The notes beneath the pieces are model-generated. The model searched no databases. It saw only the letters and a list, made by a program, of their open reading frames with translations, and was not told where the DNA came from. From contig NZ_JAATVU010000042.1 of assembly GCF_013184745.1 (NCBI RefSeq), positions 1-49,812 on the forward strand: DNA of 49,812 nt, given 5' to 3'. The DNA is from Mangrovicoccus sp. HB161399. Lineage in GTDB: Bacteria; Pseudomonadota; Alphaproteobacteria; Rhodobacterales; Rhodobacteraceae. The position numbers were made by a program, and so were the translations under genes. Below, one piece after another: positions 23,859-33,415 of this stretch (positions within the stretch are counted from its first letter, which is position 1; the number at the start of each line of letters is the position of its first letter).

Positions 23859-25064
23859 CAGCCGCGGATTGCGGTCTGTCCGGTTGCCGTGGCGCGGGAA
23901 GCCGCGCGGGGACACATCCGGACGCCAGCCACCGGCCCGCCGCGGCCGGAGCAGACCGGCCAGGGCCAGCGCGTCGGCAGCAGGGTCTTTCCGGACCCCG
24001 GCGGAGGGCGTTTGCCAGCGCGGCGCAGGTCGTCCCGACGCCGAGGCGCAGCCGCCGGTGCGCAGGGGCGGCGGTGGCTCAGCCTTCCCGGCAACGCAAC
24101 AGGCGCCCGAAGGTGGAGACCGGTCGCGGCATGCCCCCGTCGCTGCGACGGAAGATGCCCGGTCGACCCAGCTTGGATATGGGCCCGGCGGGCATGGCTC
24201 CGCCTGCCCAGCTCGGCCGGAGGCCGGGCTTGGGCGAGTGCGCTGCTGCGAGGGCGTTCCCGGACCCCGGCGGGCAGTGTTTGCCGCCGCAGCGCTGGCC
24301 CGCCCGACGCCTGGGCGCAGCTGCCGGGGAGCGCAGTGCCCGCAGCTCCCACTCTTGGCACCGTAAGGCGGCAATACGGCAGATATCGGGAGCGGCATGG
24401 TCCGTCACCACTGCGGAAGAGACCGGATCGAGCGAAGTTGCGTGCGTGCTCGCCGTGAAGGCCCTCGCCAGTCCGCGGGGACCGGAAGGATCCGCCCCGG
24501 TCCGGAGTTCCGATTGCTGGTCTTTTCCTGAGCCGGGCGGTGAAGATTGCCTGCGCCATCCCCGCCTGCCCGACGCTTGCGTGCAGCCTCCGGGGTGAAG
24601 GGGCGCCGTAGCTCAGCATTTCTGGTGCCGGAGACTGCGCCCGAAGGCGGCTATCGGCGGAGGCCCGGCGCGGCATGGTCCGTCACCACGGCGGAAGAGC
24701 GTGACTCGAGGCATGTGCGCACGCGTGCTCGGCGTGCATTGCCTCGCCGGACCGACGCGAGCGCAGAGATCGGGCTCGAGTTCCGTTGGCCGGTCTTTCC
24801 CGGAATCCTGCGGGCGGTTGCCTGCACGCCGCAGGTCGGTCCGGAGCCTGGTTGCAGGCGCCGGAGGGAGCGGCGGCGGCCGCTCAGCCTTCCCTGCGGC
24901 GCAGCCGGCGTCCGAAGGTCGCGACGCGGTAGAGATAGAGCCCGGCGATCGCCGCCACCACGGCGGTCGAGACCGGGTCGAGCCAGGCCTGGACGCGGGA
25001 ATAGCCGGATTGCAGCCACCAGCCTGCGGCAGCCAGGAGGCCGGTCCAGGCCAGCGTGCCGATG
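23840..25064. repeat. Degenerate ~268-bp tandem array derived from the dedA 3' end
   Basis: A marker (C/T)CCGAAGG or CCGTAAGG recurs at 23840, 24106, 24360, 24640 and 24911, steps of 266, 254, 280 and 271 bp. The last copy is the genuine C-terminal coding sequence of the DedA gene. Other parts repeat in register: GGCATGGTCCGTCACCAC at 24396 and 24673, GAGACCGG(A/G)TCGAGC at 24420 and 24970, and a TTTCC...GGGCG(G)..TTGCC segment at 23988, 24257, 24524 and 24796. Copies diverge strongly and are frameshifted, so they are old partial duplications. The leftmost copy is partial and contains the EamA stop codon. Confidence 0.75.
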
Positions 25065-25498
25065 GCCGACCAGGCCAGGAATTCGCCGAAGGGCATCCGC
25101 GCGAGGCCGGCCGGCACCGAGATGAAGGTCCGGACGCCGGGCACGAGCCGGGCGATCAGCACCGCTGCCCGGCCATGCCGCGCGAACCAGTCCGAGGCGC
25201 GGTCGACGTCGCCGGGTGCGATCGTGAGCCAGCGGCCGTGCCGCGCCGCCAGCGCCTTCAGCCGCTGTGCGCCGAGCTTCCGTCCGACCCAGTACCAGAA
25301 GGCCGCGCCCGCCAGGGATCCTGCGGTGCCGGCCAGGATCATGGCGGCGAGCCTGCGGGCGGAGGGCGCGGCCTCGAACCCGGCCAGCGGCATGACAAGC
25401 TCGGAGGGGATCGGCGGGAACAGGTTCTCCAGGAACATCAGCACAGCGGTTCCCGCATAGCCCAACGCCCCCATGATCCCGGCAATGACGTCGAACAT
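24884..25498 (-). CDS. DedA-family membrane protein
   Basis: The 204-residue protein has the DedA/SNARE-associated pattern: re-entrant segment ENLFPPIPSELVMPLAGF with the conserved acidic and Pro residues, GSLAGAAFWYWVGRKLG, and ARLVPGVRTFISVPAGLARMPFGEFLAWSAIGTLAWTGLLA. DedA proteins are undecaprenyl-phosphate/phospholipid transporters (flippases) in the inner membrane. It is divergent from the ZntB-like gene. Its C-terminal ~45 codons and the sequence behind its stop form the youngest unit of a tandem repeat array, so the stop position may have shifted over time. Confidence 0.9.
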   Translation of the reverse strand: MFDVIAGIMGALGYAGTAVLMFLENLFPPIPSELVMPLAGFEAAPSARRLAAMILAGTAGSLAGAAFWYWVGRKLGAQRLKALAARHGRWLTIAPGDVDRASDWFARHGRAAVLIARLVPGVRTFISVPAGLARMPFGEFLAWSAIGTLAWTGLLAAAGWWLQSGYSRVQAWLDPVSTAVVAAIAGLYLYRVATFGRRLRRREG

Positions 25499-25607
25499 GG
25501 CGCGCTCTGCCTCCTTGGCTGCCTCCCCGGGAACAAGCCGCGGCCGCCATGCATTGTTCCCTGCGGCCGGGCCCGTCCTGCCGCGCGCGCACAGCCAGGA
25601 TGATACG

Positions 25608-26582
25608 TTGGACCCGCATATCCTCTTCGCCTACAGCCTCTCCGGTCCGGAACGCGGCCATCCGATCGCGACAGATGCGGAGATCGCCGCGGCGCTTGGC
25701 GCCGAGGCTCCGGCCTGGCTGCACCTGTCTGCGTCGGATCCGGCCAGCGATGCCTGGATCGACCGCCACATGGCCTATCTCGACGCGCCTGTGCGCGACG
25801 CGCTGACCGAGCCGCTGACCCGGCCGCGCGCCGTCAGGATCGGCGGCGGGCTGCTCGTGAACCTGCGCGGCATCAACTTCAACGAAGGCGACGATCCGGG
25901 CGACATGGTCTCCGTGCGGATGTGGATCGACCCGCACCGCATCGTGTCGCTGTCGCGGCGGCCCCTGCGCTCCGTGCGCGCGGTGGCGGATCGCGTCGCC
26001 TCCGGGCAGGGGCCGGAGCGGTCGGGCGACCTGCTGGCGCAGCTGGTGGAGGAGCTGACCGACCGGATCGAGACGCAGGTCGCCGATCTCGAGGACCGCG
26101 CCGAGCGGCTGGAGGCGCTGGTCGTGGCCGATCCGCGGCCCGAACTCGGCAGCGAGCTGTCCGGGCTGCGGCTGGAACTGATCGAGCTGCGCCGCTTCCT
26201 GTCGCCGCAGCGCGACGCGGTGCAGGCGATCCTGCGCGCCGGGCTGGACTGGATCGACGGCGGCGACCGGCAGCTGATCGCCGAGCAGCATGACCAGCTC
26301 AGCCGGGTGATCGAAACGCTCGACGCGCTGCGCGACCAGTTCCAGACGATGCGCGACGAGCTGGAGGCGGCGCGTGCGGACCGCACCAACCGCAACCTCT
26401 ACATCCTGTCAGTGATCTCCGCGGTGTTCCTGCCGCTCGGCTTCCTGACCGGGCTGATGGGGATCAATCTCGGCGGCATGCCGGGCGCGGGCTGGCCGTT
26501 CGGCTTCTGGGTCTTCAGCGGCCTGCTGGCGGGGGTGGGCATTCTGGTCCTGCTGCTGATGCGGCGCCTGCACCTGTTCTGA
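25608..26582 (+). CDS. CorA/ZntB-type divalent metal transporter
   Basis: I prefer the TTG at 25608 (LDPHILFAYSLSGPERG), with CCAGGA upstream, over an ATG at 25473 that would overlap the divergent dedA start; the extra 45 residues show no homology. The protein has a long helical cytosolic domain (GDLLAQLVEELTDRIETQVADLEDRAERLE...), two C-terminal membrane helices, and the pore motif MGINLGGMPG (GMN/GVN-type, as in ZntB) between them. It should move Zn or Mg ions as a pentamer. The gene ends with LLLMRRLHLF. Confidence 0.88.
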   Translation: MDPHILFAYSLSGPERGHPIATDAEIAAALGAEAPAWLHLSASDPASDAWIDRHMAYLDAPVRDALTEPLTRPRAVRIGGGLLVNLRGINFNEGDDPGDMVSVRMWIDPHRIVSLSRRPLRSVRAVADRVASGQGPERSGDLLAQLVEELTDRIETQVADLEDRAERLEALVVADPRPELGSELSGLRLELIELRRFLSPQRDAVQAILRAGLDWIDGGDRQLIAEQHDQLSRVIETLDALRDQFQTMRDELEAARADRTNRNLYILSVISAVFLPLGFLTGLMGINLGGMPGAGWPFGFWVFSGLLAGVGILVLLLMRRLHLF

Positions 26583-26893
26583 CGGCTTGGCCCCGGGGCC
26601 CCTGCCGCCAGCAGGCCGATGACATGTTCCGTCCGCCCCGCGCATCTCAGGCCGGCAGACCCAGCGCACGGCCGGAACCAGCCGGGGCAGCGAGACGTTC
26701 CAATTCGGGCCTGTCCCGGACGTCCCTTGCGGTGCCGTGCGGCAGGCGCGCGCCGGACGGCGGTCGGCCGCCCTGCGGGCCGGATGCGGGGTCGACAAAG
26801 CTTACACATTTGCAAACTCGGCAAGAGGCGCCCGTGAGGTGCGGCCTCTAGATCGGATTCATCGACGTCACCATGGAACAAGGGAGACCGGAC
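26583..26893. other. Gap with a probable promoter for the small membrane protein
   Basis: No gene recognised. Most is GC-rich, but 26795-26830 is AT-rich (AAAGCTTACACATTTGCAAA) and probably holds the promoter of the small gene at 26894. Confidence 0.4.
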
Positions 26894-27115
26894 ATGGACA
26901 GGATCAGGACCGCGATTGCAGGACTTCTCGTTGCGCTGGCGATGGCGGCGGGGCTCGGCCTGGGCCTTCTCGCGCTTGCGGGCGCCGCCGTCATCGGAGG
27001 CGCGGCCGTGCTGGCTGCGCGGCTTGCAGGGCCGCAGATTTTCAGGGCGGCAGAGCGGCACGCGGAGGAACTCCGGGCGGAGCGGGCCCGCGATGTCACG
27101 GTCACTGCCGCGTGA
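26894..27115 (+). CDS. Small membrane protein, 73 aa
   Basis: ATG at 26894 is preceded by AGGGAGA at seven bases; an upstream ATG at 26873 is less well placed. The product has one long hydrophobic stretch (IAGLLVALAMAAGLGLGLLALAGAAVIGGAAVLAARLAG, one or two helices) and a charged cytosolic tail (AERHAEELRAERARD). No family recognised; such small hydrophobic proteins are frequent in Rhodobacterales. The stand-alone position gives no functional clue. Confidence 0.6.
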   Translation: MDRIRTAIAGLLVALAMAAGLGLGLLALAGAAVIGGAAVLAARLAGPQIFRAAERHAEELRAERARDVTVTAA

Positions 27116-28405
27116 GGCCTTGGCGGGAAGTGCCCGCAGCGGCCCCCTGTCGGCCCGGAGGCGCGTTTCCGCGGCGTTCCGGTGCCGCAATGCCGTGCGG
27201 GGGCCGGGCGCTGTCCGGCCCGCCGGAACGGGTCTGGCAGAAGGTGTCGGGCTCGCGCGCTTCGGCGGAACGCCCGCCATGGGGACGTCCCGGACAGGCT
27301 TCCGCCCGGCCCGGGATATTGGCCCCGATGCCGCGGCGCATGGGTCAGGGCATCGAGCGGATGCGCGGCCGCCGGAACCGTGCAGGCTCCGGCGGCCGGG
27401 GTGACCGGCAGCCCGGCCATATCACCTCTGCCTTTTGCCTCGGGACAACCCGGGTTGCGGCGAGGCAATGCCGCCATCGCGGCGACGGCCAACGACATGT
27501 GCGGCCGTCCGGATTGGCTGGCGCGCCCGCGTGCCGGCGCAAACGGCGCTTCGGCGGCGGGCTCGCAGGTTGCATCCCCCGCTCCGGGCGCGGGACGGCA
27601 CTACGCAGGGCGAGGCATTGTCGAAACCCGTTCCGCAGGGCAGCGGGAATGGGATGCATATGGATGGTGCGGGCTTGCGGCCGGCAGGACGGTGCCGCCA
27701 GTGTCCATCCTTCCGGACCAGCCCGTTCCGCGGCCGGTGAAACGGCCCTCGTGCCCATGCGGCTGCGCGGACCAGGTGCCGGTTGCCGGATGTTGCCGGT
27801 GCCCCGCGGTTGCATCGGTGCCCGACCCAACGCGGCGCAGGTCCGGCAGACCGCCTGCCTTCCCGATCACGGCAAGCCCGGTTCCTCTGTCGCCCGGCTT
27901 CCATAGCGGCGGGGCCGTCCGCGGATCGCCGGGCATCAATTCCGCCGCGCCCGGCCCCGGCACATCGGCCAAGGGCCGGTTCTCCGCCGCTGCGGCCCGA
28001 GCCATGTCGCTCCTGCCATGCCGAAGGCAGCCCGCATTGCCGATCTTGCAACCGGTCCTGTGCCGGTTGCCGCGGAGGCGCAGTCGCCGCGTTTCAGCGG
28101 AGATGCCCATGCCGGGGCGGCCCCGCCGAAGGTTCTGGGGACCGTCGCCGGCACGGGTCTCGTCGGCTCCCGCAGCGGCAACGTGCTCATTCCGCCAGGG
28201 TATCCTTTGGGAAGGCGGCGTCGGCCGTGGCAACGGTTCCGAAAGCTCCTCGCGCCAGTCCAGGCTGGCTGCGGAAGGTTGGGCCGGGGGACCATGCCCG
28301 GTATGCGGCCTGCGGGCCGCAAGGTCCGCGGGGACGAAGGCCGGGACGCCTTCGCCCGCATGGCGGGGCCGCGGGCAGCGCCTGCCACGCGGCGACCCTC
28401 CTCTG
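27116..28405. other. Longest non-coding stretch (1.3 kb)
   Basis: Both strands contain only compositional frames (Arg/Pro/Gly/Ala-rich) without domain signatures. I found no IS remnant, RNA gene or clear tandem repeat here. It may be a fully decayed region like the identifiable ones elsewhere in the window. Confidence 0.45.
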
Positions 28406-29155
28406 TCAGAGGCGCGAGAGCACGGCGATCGGCTGGCCGGTGCCGTCCATCAAAATGAGCTGATGCAGTTCGGGGTCGATCCTCCAGGACGCCGCCAGGC
28501 CTAGGGCGCGGAGGAACTTCTCCTCCTGGTCCATGATGGCGGGGGGGCAGAGCTTCCGCGTCGCCGCGACCGGGCCGAAGGCGATGCCGCTGCCCGAAAC
28601 CGTCGCCTGGCCCGAGATGCTGTTGCAGCCGCCCGATCCGGACACCGTGCCGTCGGCGGCGATCTCGAGGACCGTCCGGAGCTGGTCGATCACGCCGTCC
28701 CCGCCGATTTCCTCCGCCAGCCAGAGCCCGGCAGGCGAGGCGGGCTGGGCCGCGGCCCGTTCGACCAGGATATCGGTGCTGTCCTCGCCCCCGGTGAGGA
28801 CTCCGAAATGCCGCTTGGTCAGGAACAGCACCCGGTCTCCGGCCAGGATCCGCGCGCGCAGGGCGTAGCGGTGCCGCTCGTCGATCGCGCTGCTGTCATA
28901 GCCGAGGGCGAAGGCGACCGGCACCTGCGTCTCCGGTGCGAAGCTGGTTTCCGCAATGGTCAGCGCGGGCGCGTCGGCGCGCGAGACATCCTGCAGCTTG
29001 ACTTCGACCGTCGCGTCCGGCGGCAGGACGATGCGCTCGAGATAGGTGACCGTGCCGGTGAGGGTGGCGGGTTCTGCCATCGTCTGGACTGCCGCCAGGA
29101 GGAAGAGGGCCAGCGCGCCACCGAGGCGGCGGATGGGAATGCGGGTGTCGGTCAT
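28406..29155 (-). CDS. Exported YbaY-like plus META domain protein
   Basis: I start at MTDTRIPIRRLGGALALFLL (signal peptide, 'AEPA' after cleavage); the frame extends 97 codons upstream without homology. The 249-residue protein has a YbaY/type III secretion pilotin-like domain (LTGTVTYLERIVLPPDATVEVKLQDVSRAD...AFALGYDSSAIDERHRYALRARI) followed by a META/HslJ domain (WLAEEIGGDGVIDQL..., SGSGGCNSISGQATVSG, GPVAATRKLCPP). Such proteins are periplasmic or lipoproteins linked to envelope or heat/drug stress. The META cysteines (GGCN, KLCPP) are retained. No lipobox is clear. Confidence 0.85.
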   Translation of the reverse strand: MTDTRIPIRRLGGALALFLLAAVQTMAEPATLTGTVTYLERIVLPPDATVEVKLQDVSRADAPALTIAETSFAPETQVPVAFALGYDSSAIDERHRYALRARILAGDRVLFLTKRHFGVLTGGEDSTDILVERAAAQPASPAGLWLAEEIGGDGVIDQLRTVLEIAADGTVSGSGGCNSISGQATVSGSGIAFGPVAATRKLCPPAIMDQEEKFLRALGLAASWRIDPELHQLILMDGTGQPIAVLSRL

Positions 29156-29312
29156 GGCAGGGCTCCATGGATCAGGCTGCGCCGGGGCGGTCCCGTTCCG
29201 GCCGACAAGGCGGCAGCGAAGGGACCGCCGGCCCGCCCAGGATGCCGGGTCCGCGGGAGATAGGCAAATCCTGATCTCGCCGGAGTTGCGCCGCCGCTGG
29301 CCGCGCGCTGTC

Positions 29313-30158
29313 TCAGCCGATCGCCGCCGGGTAGGTGAACAGCAGGAGATGCGCCATGTTGAACCCGAAGTGGAAGAGCACCGCAGCCCGCAGGCCGCCG
29401 CCGAACTGGAAGGCCAGCCCGTAGGCCAGTCCTGCCAGGCCCGCAAAGACGGCGAGCACGGCTCCGCCGCCGAGATGGGCCAGTCCGAACAGGAGGCCGG
29501 AGAGTGCCAGCCCGGGCCAGATGCCCAGGCGCGCGGAGAGCCGCCGCTGGATGTAGCCCCGGAAGAAGGCCTCCTCCGGCAGGCAGGTCAGCAGGAGGTT
29601 GCCGACGGCAAAGATCGGCAGCCAGCCGGGGAACGACGCTTCCCAGCGCAGCGTGCCCGCCGAAAGGGCGAGCAGGAACAGGCCCGCGAGAATGGCAAGG
29701 GCCGCGCCCATGAGCTTGCCATAGGGCCCCTGCGTGCGGGCCAGCAGGTCGGGCAGCCCGAAGAGCAGCAGGAAGAACGCGAACGGCTTCTCCAGTCCGA
29801 TGCCGTAGCTGAACGGGAGGCTGGCCGGTCCCGTCCGGAAATCGGCCGCGATGGTCAGCCTGTCCGCGCCGGGCACCAGCCCCAATCCGAAGGCGAGGCA
29901 GGCCAGGATCAGCAGGCCATGGCCCAAGGGCCTGGCTCCCGGCGGCAACCGCGGGATTTGCGCCGATGCGGCCAGGCATGCGGCGAAGATCAGGATGGAG
30001 GGCAGGCCGAGGGCGCCGGACTGCCAGGCGAGGATCGCGGCGACGGCCAGGAACGGCAAAGCCGCCAGCTTCCGCCCGGTCCAGCCGATGGCCAGGGCGG
30101 CTGCGAAGGGCAGCCAGGGCGCTATCTCGGGCCAAACTCCTGCCAGGATGCTCGACAT
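29313..30158 (-). CDS. CPBP-family intramembrane metalloprotease
   Basis: Start taken at MSSILAGVWPEIAPWLPF (ATG 30158). The 281-residue protein is almost entirely hydrophobic with about eight helices. CPBP (Rce1/Abi) motifs are present: motif 1 LPEEAFFRGYIQRRL (EExxxR), motif 2 FGLAHLGGG, motif 3 LFHFGFNMAHL with His and Asn. The family cleaves membrane-anchored peptides; in bacteria it is linked to bacteriocin immunity or prenyl-protein-like processing, but the target is unknown here. It lies 157 bp upstream of the META gene on the same strand. Confidence 0.9.
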   Translation of the reverse strand: MSSILAGVWPEIAPWLPFAAALAIGWTGRKLAALPFLAVAAILAWQSGALGLPSILIFAACLAASAQIPRLPPGARPLGHGLLILACLAFGLGLVPGADRLTIAADFRTGPASLPFSYGIGLEKPFAFFLLLFGLPDLLARTQGPYGKLMGAALAILAGLFLLALSAGTLRWEASFPGWLPIFAVGNLLLTCLPEEAFFRGYIQRRLSARLGIWPGLALSGLLFGLAHLGGGAVLAVFAGLAGLAYGLAFQFGGGLRAAVLFHFGFNMAHLLLFTYPAAIG

Positions 30159-30893
30159 GGGCTTCAAGTTTCCCCGGATTGGGCGTCGTGATGGATTGCC
30201 GCCGGTGGACGCCGATGCCGGCCGATGGCTCGGTGCCAGGCTAGCTTCGCGGCTGTCTGCCCGCAATGCGGCCCGCCGCACCTTCCGGCTGGCGGCGCCT
30301 GCGGCAGCGCTGCTTTCCGCGGCCGAAGCGTCTCAGAGCTATGCGGCATGCGGGTTCAGCCGGTCCGGCGGCATTTCCGCGGAAGGTTTTCGGCGCGGCC
30401 GTGGCGGACCTTGCCTTGCGGAGGGCATCCGCGGTCGCCCGTCATTCTCCGCGGGGCTTGCGCCCGGGCGGCGCGTCCGATGGCTGCAGCATCCGCGCGC
30501 GGCGCGCTGTCTGCGCTTGCGCATGGGGGGAGCGCGCCGCAGGACCTCCCGGCCAGATCCGGGGAAGCCGCGCCACTGCGGGATGGACGGACTCCGGGCC
30601 AAGGCGCGCGTCTCCGCTCCGCAAGCGGCCCGGCGCTGCCCTGCTGCCGCTCAGGACACCGGCGCGACGGCCGGAAGCGCGCGGTGCGGCCCGCCGGAGG
30701 CGTAGGCAGGCAGGGAGCGGTCCCTGCTGACGGGGTGCCCGGTCTGCCTCCGGTCCGGGCCAGAGGAACCTGCGGTCGGGCAGGACACCCGGGCATGTCC
30801 GTTCGCGCCGGGGTTTTCCGTCCCCCGGAACGCGCCGCTCATCGCGGGCAGCGCGCCCGGGGACCGGTGCTCTGGGCCGCTGCCGGTCCGGCC
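30159..30893. other. Non-coding GC-rich stretch
   Basis: About 735 bp between the start of the CPBP gene and the end of dut. No gene or RNA recognised on either strand. The first ~100 bp must hold the CPBP promoter. Confidence 0.45.
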
Positions 30894-31340
30894 TCAGGCC
30901 ACGCCGGTCGAGCCGAAGCCTCCGGCGCCGCGTTCGGTACCGGAAACCGAGTCGACCTCGACGATCTCCGGGCGTCGCACGTCGGCAATGACGGCCTGCG
31001 CGATCCGGTCGCCATGGCTGACCGTGAAGGCAGCGCGGCCGGCGTTGAGGAGCGCAACTTTCGCCTCGCCCCTGTAGTCCTCGTCCAGCGTGCCGGGGCT
31101 GTTCGGGATCAGGACCGAGTGGCGCGTGGCCAGCCCCGAGCGCGGCCGGATCTGCATTTCCGTTCCGGACGGCAGCTCGACGACGAAGCCCGTCGGGATC
31201 AGCGCGACCTCGCCGGGCAGGATTTCGACCGGTCCGCCGGGCAGGCAGGCGCGCAGGTCCATTCCTGCCGCGCCCGGGGTCGCATAGGCCGGGAGCGGCA
31301 GGTCGTTGCCCGCGACGCGCAGGAATTTCAGCGTGTTCAT
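30894..31340 (-). CDS. dut: dUTP diphosphatase
   Basis: The 148-residue protein carries all five trimeric dUTPase motifs: [10 protein letters not shown] (I, 22-31), RPRSGLA (II, 66-72), [10 protein letters not shown] (III, 83-92), RIAQAVI (IV, 112-118) and [10 protein letters not shown] (V, 137-146). It hydrolyses dUTP to dUMP and PPi, keeping uracil out of DNA and feeding thymidylate synthesis. Start at ATG 31340 with GAGAGA upstream. Normal family length. In many alphaproteobacteria dut neighbours coaBC; here it is isolated between non-coding stretches. Confidence 0.97.
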   Translation of the reverse strand: MNTLKFLRVAGNDLPLPAYATPGAAGMDLRACLPGGPVEILPGEVALIPTGFVVELPSGTEMQIRPRSGLATRHSVLIPNSPGTLDEDYRGEAKVALLNAGRAAFTVSHGDRIAQAVIADVRRPEIVEVDSVSGTERGAGGFGSTGVA

Positions 31341-32181
31341 GTCTGTCTCTCTTCGTTCCGTGACGTGGTGCCGGCGACCGAGTCGCCGCCGCGCTCCGTC
31401 CCGAATACCGTGTTTCCGGGCCGAGATCTCCGCCCCCGGGCGGGCCCTGCAAGGGCAACCGGGGCCGGGCTGCCGGCGCGCGATCCACCGGGACGCATCG
31501 CGGTGCAGGGGCCATTCCGCCCTATCGGGCCTGGCCCGCGCGCCGCGCCGGCAAAGGGGATGGCCTGCCGCGCGCTTGCCGTCACGAGGCGGCTTGCGCG
31601 GATAGGCCGCGCCCTTGGGATCGCGGTGACTGCCTTGGCGTCCTGCGGGTCCGGCCCGCCTGCGTCTCCGGCCGGGCGGGCATCGGTCCGGCTGGCAGTC
31701 CCGGACAGGCCGCCAAGCCGCCGCCGCGGAAGTTGCGGCGGCCGCAGTCCCGCAGGCGCCGTGCCGGATCGGCGGCTTTGGCTTGCCGGACCACCTTCGG
31801 AGGCGTGAATTGTGCGGATGTCCGCGTTCCGGCGATGTCCTGCGATCCTGCATTGGGGGACCTTGCCCGGGGGCGGGGTACATGCCACCGGCCGCGGTCG
31901 CGGCTGGACTGTTTCTTGTCATCCCGTGTCGGGGCCTGTTCTCCGGCTCACGCCGTCCCGGAGAGCGCCGGGCCGATCGTGGTCACGGGCGGGTCCGGCT
32001 GCTGGCGACGCGCACGAAACGGCCCCGCGGCGATGCTCGCGGGGCCGTCTTCCGGTTCCGGCCGGAGGCGGGAACGTCTTCCTTCGGGGAAATCCGCTGC
32101 CCCGGCCCTGTCGGGCGGGCGCCTCCGGCCCGCGCGCACGCGCAGCGAGGGGCGCCTGTGCGGGGCCGGGATAGTGCCGGA
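31341..32181. other. Non-coding stretch with a terminator-like hairpin
   Basis: No gene recognised on either strand in ~840 bp. It contains the promoter side of dut at its left end and a strong GC hairpin at 32019-32048 near the right end. Frames are compositional only. Confidence 0.45.
32019..32048 (-). terminator. Strong hairpin downstream of the three-repeat protein gene
   Basis: ACGGCCCCGCG (32019-32029) and CGCGGGGCCGT (32038-32048) form a perfect 11-bp stem with an 8-base loop. On the minus strand the stem is followed by TTTCG. It lies ~135 bp past the stop of the minus-strand gene at 32182. Confidence 0.55.
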
Positions 32182-32661
32182 TCAGTCGTCGCCTGCGCCG
32201 GTTGCCTCGAGGTAGAGCGCGGCGAGCGTTGCCGTGTCATGGGTCCCCGGCGCGACGCCGAGGGCTGCGGCCAGCTGGCTGTTCTCCGAAGCGGCGGCGG
32301 CGTCGCGGGAGACGATCTCGCGCGGGGCTGTCAGGGCGGCGATCCGGTTCGCCTTGTTCTGCTCGACGGCGGATTTCAGCGCTGCGAGATCGGCGGAAGA
32401 GAGGCTGCCCGGCGCAACGCCGAGGCTGGTTGCCAGCTGCGCGCTCGGGTCGGCGGCGGCAGACGGTCCGTCGACGATGAAGGCCACGCGGGCACTGTCG
32501 CCATCCTCGATTGCCTCGCGCAGCTGGACCAGCTGGGACGTGCTGTAGAGGCCGGGCTGGACGCCGATCGACCGGGCCAGCTGGTCGGAGGCATTGGCGG
32601 TTGCGGCGAAGCCCGTGGCGGCGATGGCGAGGGCGGCGATGGCTGCAAATTTGCTGTTCAT
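32182..32661 (-). CDS. Exported protein with three internal repeats
   Basis: I start at MNSKFAAIAALAIAATGFAATANA, a signal peptide; AGGAAAAG lies just upstream. The mature part is three ~40-residue repeats with the pattern S-x-QLAxSLGVxPGxxSxAxLAALxxAxE: DQLARSIGVQPGLYSTSQLVQL, AQLATSLGVAPGSLSSADLAAL and SQLAAALGVAPGTHDTATLAAL. The repeats are separated by Asn/Lys/Asp-rich linkers. I know no named family; the repeat may form helical hairpins. The gene has the most AT-rich promoter region in the window (32720-32820). Confidence 0.75.
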   Translation of the reverse strand: MNSKFAAIAALAIAATGFAATANASDQLARSIGVQPGLYSTSQLVQLREAIEDGDSARVAFIVDGPSAAADPSAQLATSLGVAPGSLSSADLAALKSAVEQNKANRIAALTAPREIVSRDAAAASENSQLAAALGVAPGTHDTATLAALYLEATGAGDD

Positions 32662-32782
32662 TTTTCTTTTCCTTGAGTGCGCCGGAACCCGGCGCCTGGT
32701 GGCGGGTGTCTGTGCCGCCTTGGACAAGACAGGATTTAGACTTGTGAACTCACGCAGCAAAGATCAAAAAATGGCCAGAATG

Positions 32783-32800
32783 ATGTGCAAAAAAGCACAT
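32783..32800. promoter_or_regulatory. ATGTGC-A6-GCACAT palindrome in an AT-rich promoter
   Basis: A perfect 6-bp inverted repeat around AAAAAA lies in the only strongly AT-rich island of the window, between the three-repeat protein gene (minus) and soxR (plus). It could be an operator or a small hairpin. No regulator family is claimed. Confidence 0.35.
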
Positions 32801-32945
32801 TATTTAGGGCGGGCCAGATCTTGAAATCGGAGGCTCCCTCCGGAAACCGCAGCCGCCCGGGGTGGCGCCTGGCGGGCCAGGGCGGCCTTGCTGCCGCAAC
32901 ACCCGCCGCGTAAAACCTGGACGAAGGTTAAGGATTGGAAGATGC

Positions 32946-33410
32946 ATGGAACAGCGGGCGGAACGGGCCGGGATGCTGACGGTCGGACAGGTCGCGCGGC
33001 GCAGCGGGGTCGCCGTCTCCGCCCTGCATTTCTACGAGCGGAAGGGGCTGATCTCGGCCGATCGCAGCGAAGGCAACCAGCGGCGCTATTCGCGCGACAT
33101 CCTGCGGCGGATCGCGATCATCCGGGTGGCGCAGGATCTGGGATTCCCGCTGGCGGAGATCGCGAAGCTCCTGCGGCCGATTCCGCCGGGCCGCGCGGCC
33201 AGCGCCGCGGAAGTCGGCGCCATGGTTGCGGATTGGCGCGCGGCGATCCAGGCGCGGATCGACGGCTTGACCGAACTTCGCGACAAGCTCGACGGCTGCA
33301 TCGGCTGCGGCTGCCTCTCGCATCGGGACTGCCCGCTGCGCAATGACGGCGACCGGCTGGGGAAGGGCACCAGCGGCCCGGTGCTGCTGGCGGCCGGGCG
33401 CGCGGGCTGA
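32946..33410 (+). CDS. soxR: Redox-sensitive MerR-family regulator SoxR
   Basis: The 154-residue protein has a MerR winged helix (LTVGQVARRSGVAVSALHFYERKGLISADRSEGNQRRYSRDILRRI), a dimerisation helix, and the [2Fe-2S] cluster motif C118-x2-C121-x-C123-x5-C129 (CIGCGCLSHRDC). SoxR activates promoters with an over-long spacer when the cluster is oxidised by redox-cycling compounds. In non-enteric bacteria it usually controls oxidoreductases and pumps directly. A matching operator lies at 35207 before an SDR/FMN reductase pair. Its last bases abut the convergent broken barrel gene. Confidence 0.95.
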   Translation: MEQRAERAGMLTVGQVARRSGVAVSALHFYERKGLISADRSEGNQRRYSRDILRRIAIIRVAQDLGFPLAEIAKLLRPIPPGRAASAAEVGAMVADWRAAIQARIDGLTELRDKLDGCIGCGCLSHRDCPLRNDGDRLGKGTSGPVLLAAGRAG

Positions 33411-33415
33411 AGGGC

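Noticed and set aside
27116-28405. A second decayed tandem array or IS remnant in the longest empty stretch
   Set aside because: I looked for in-register repeats and transposase signatures and found none I could support.
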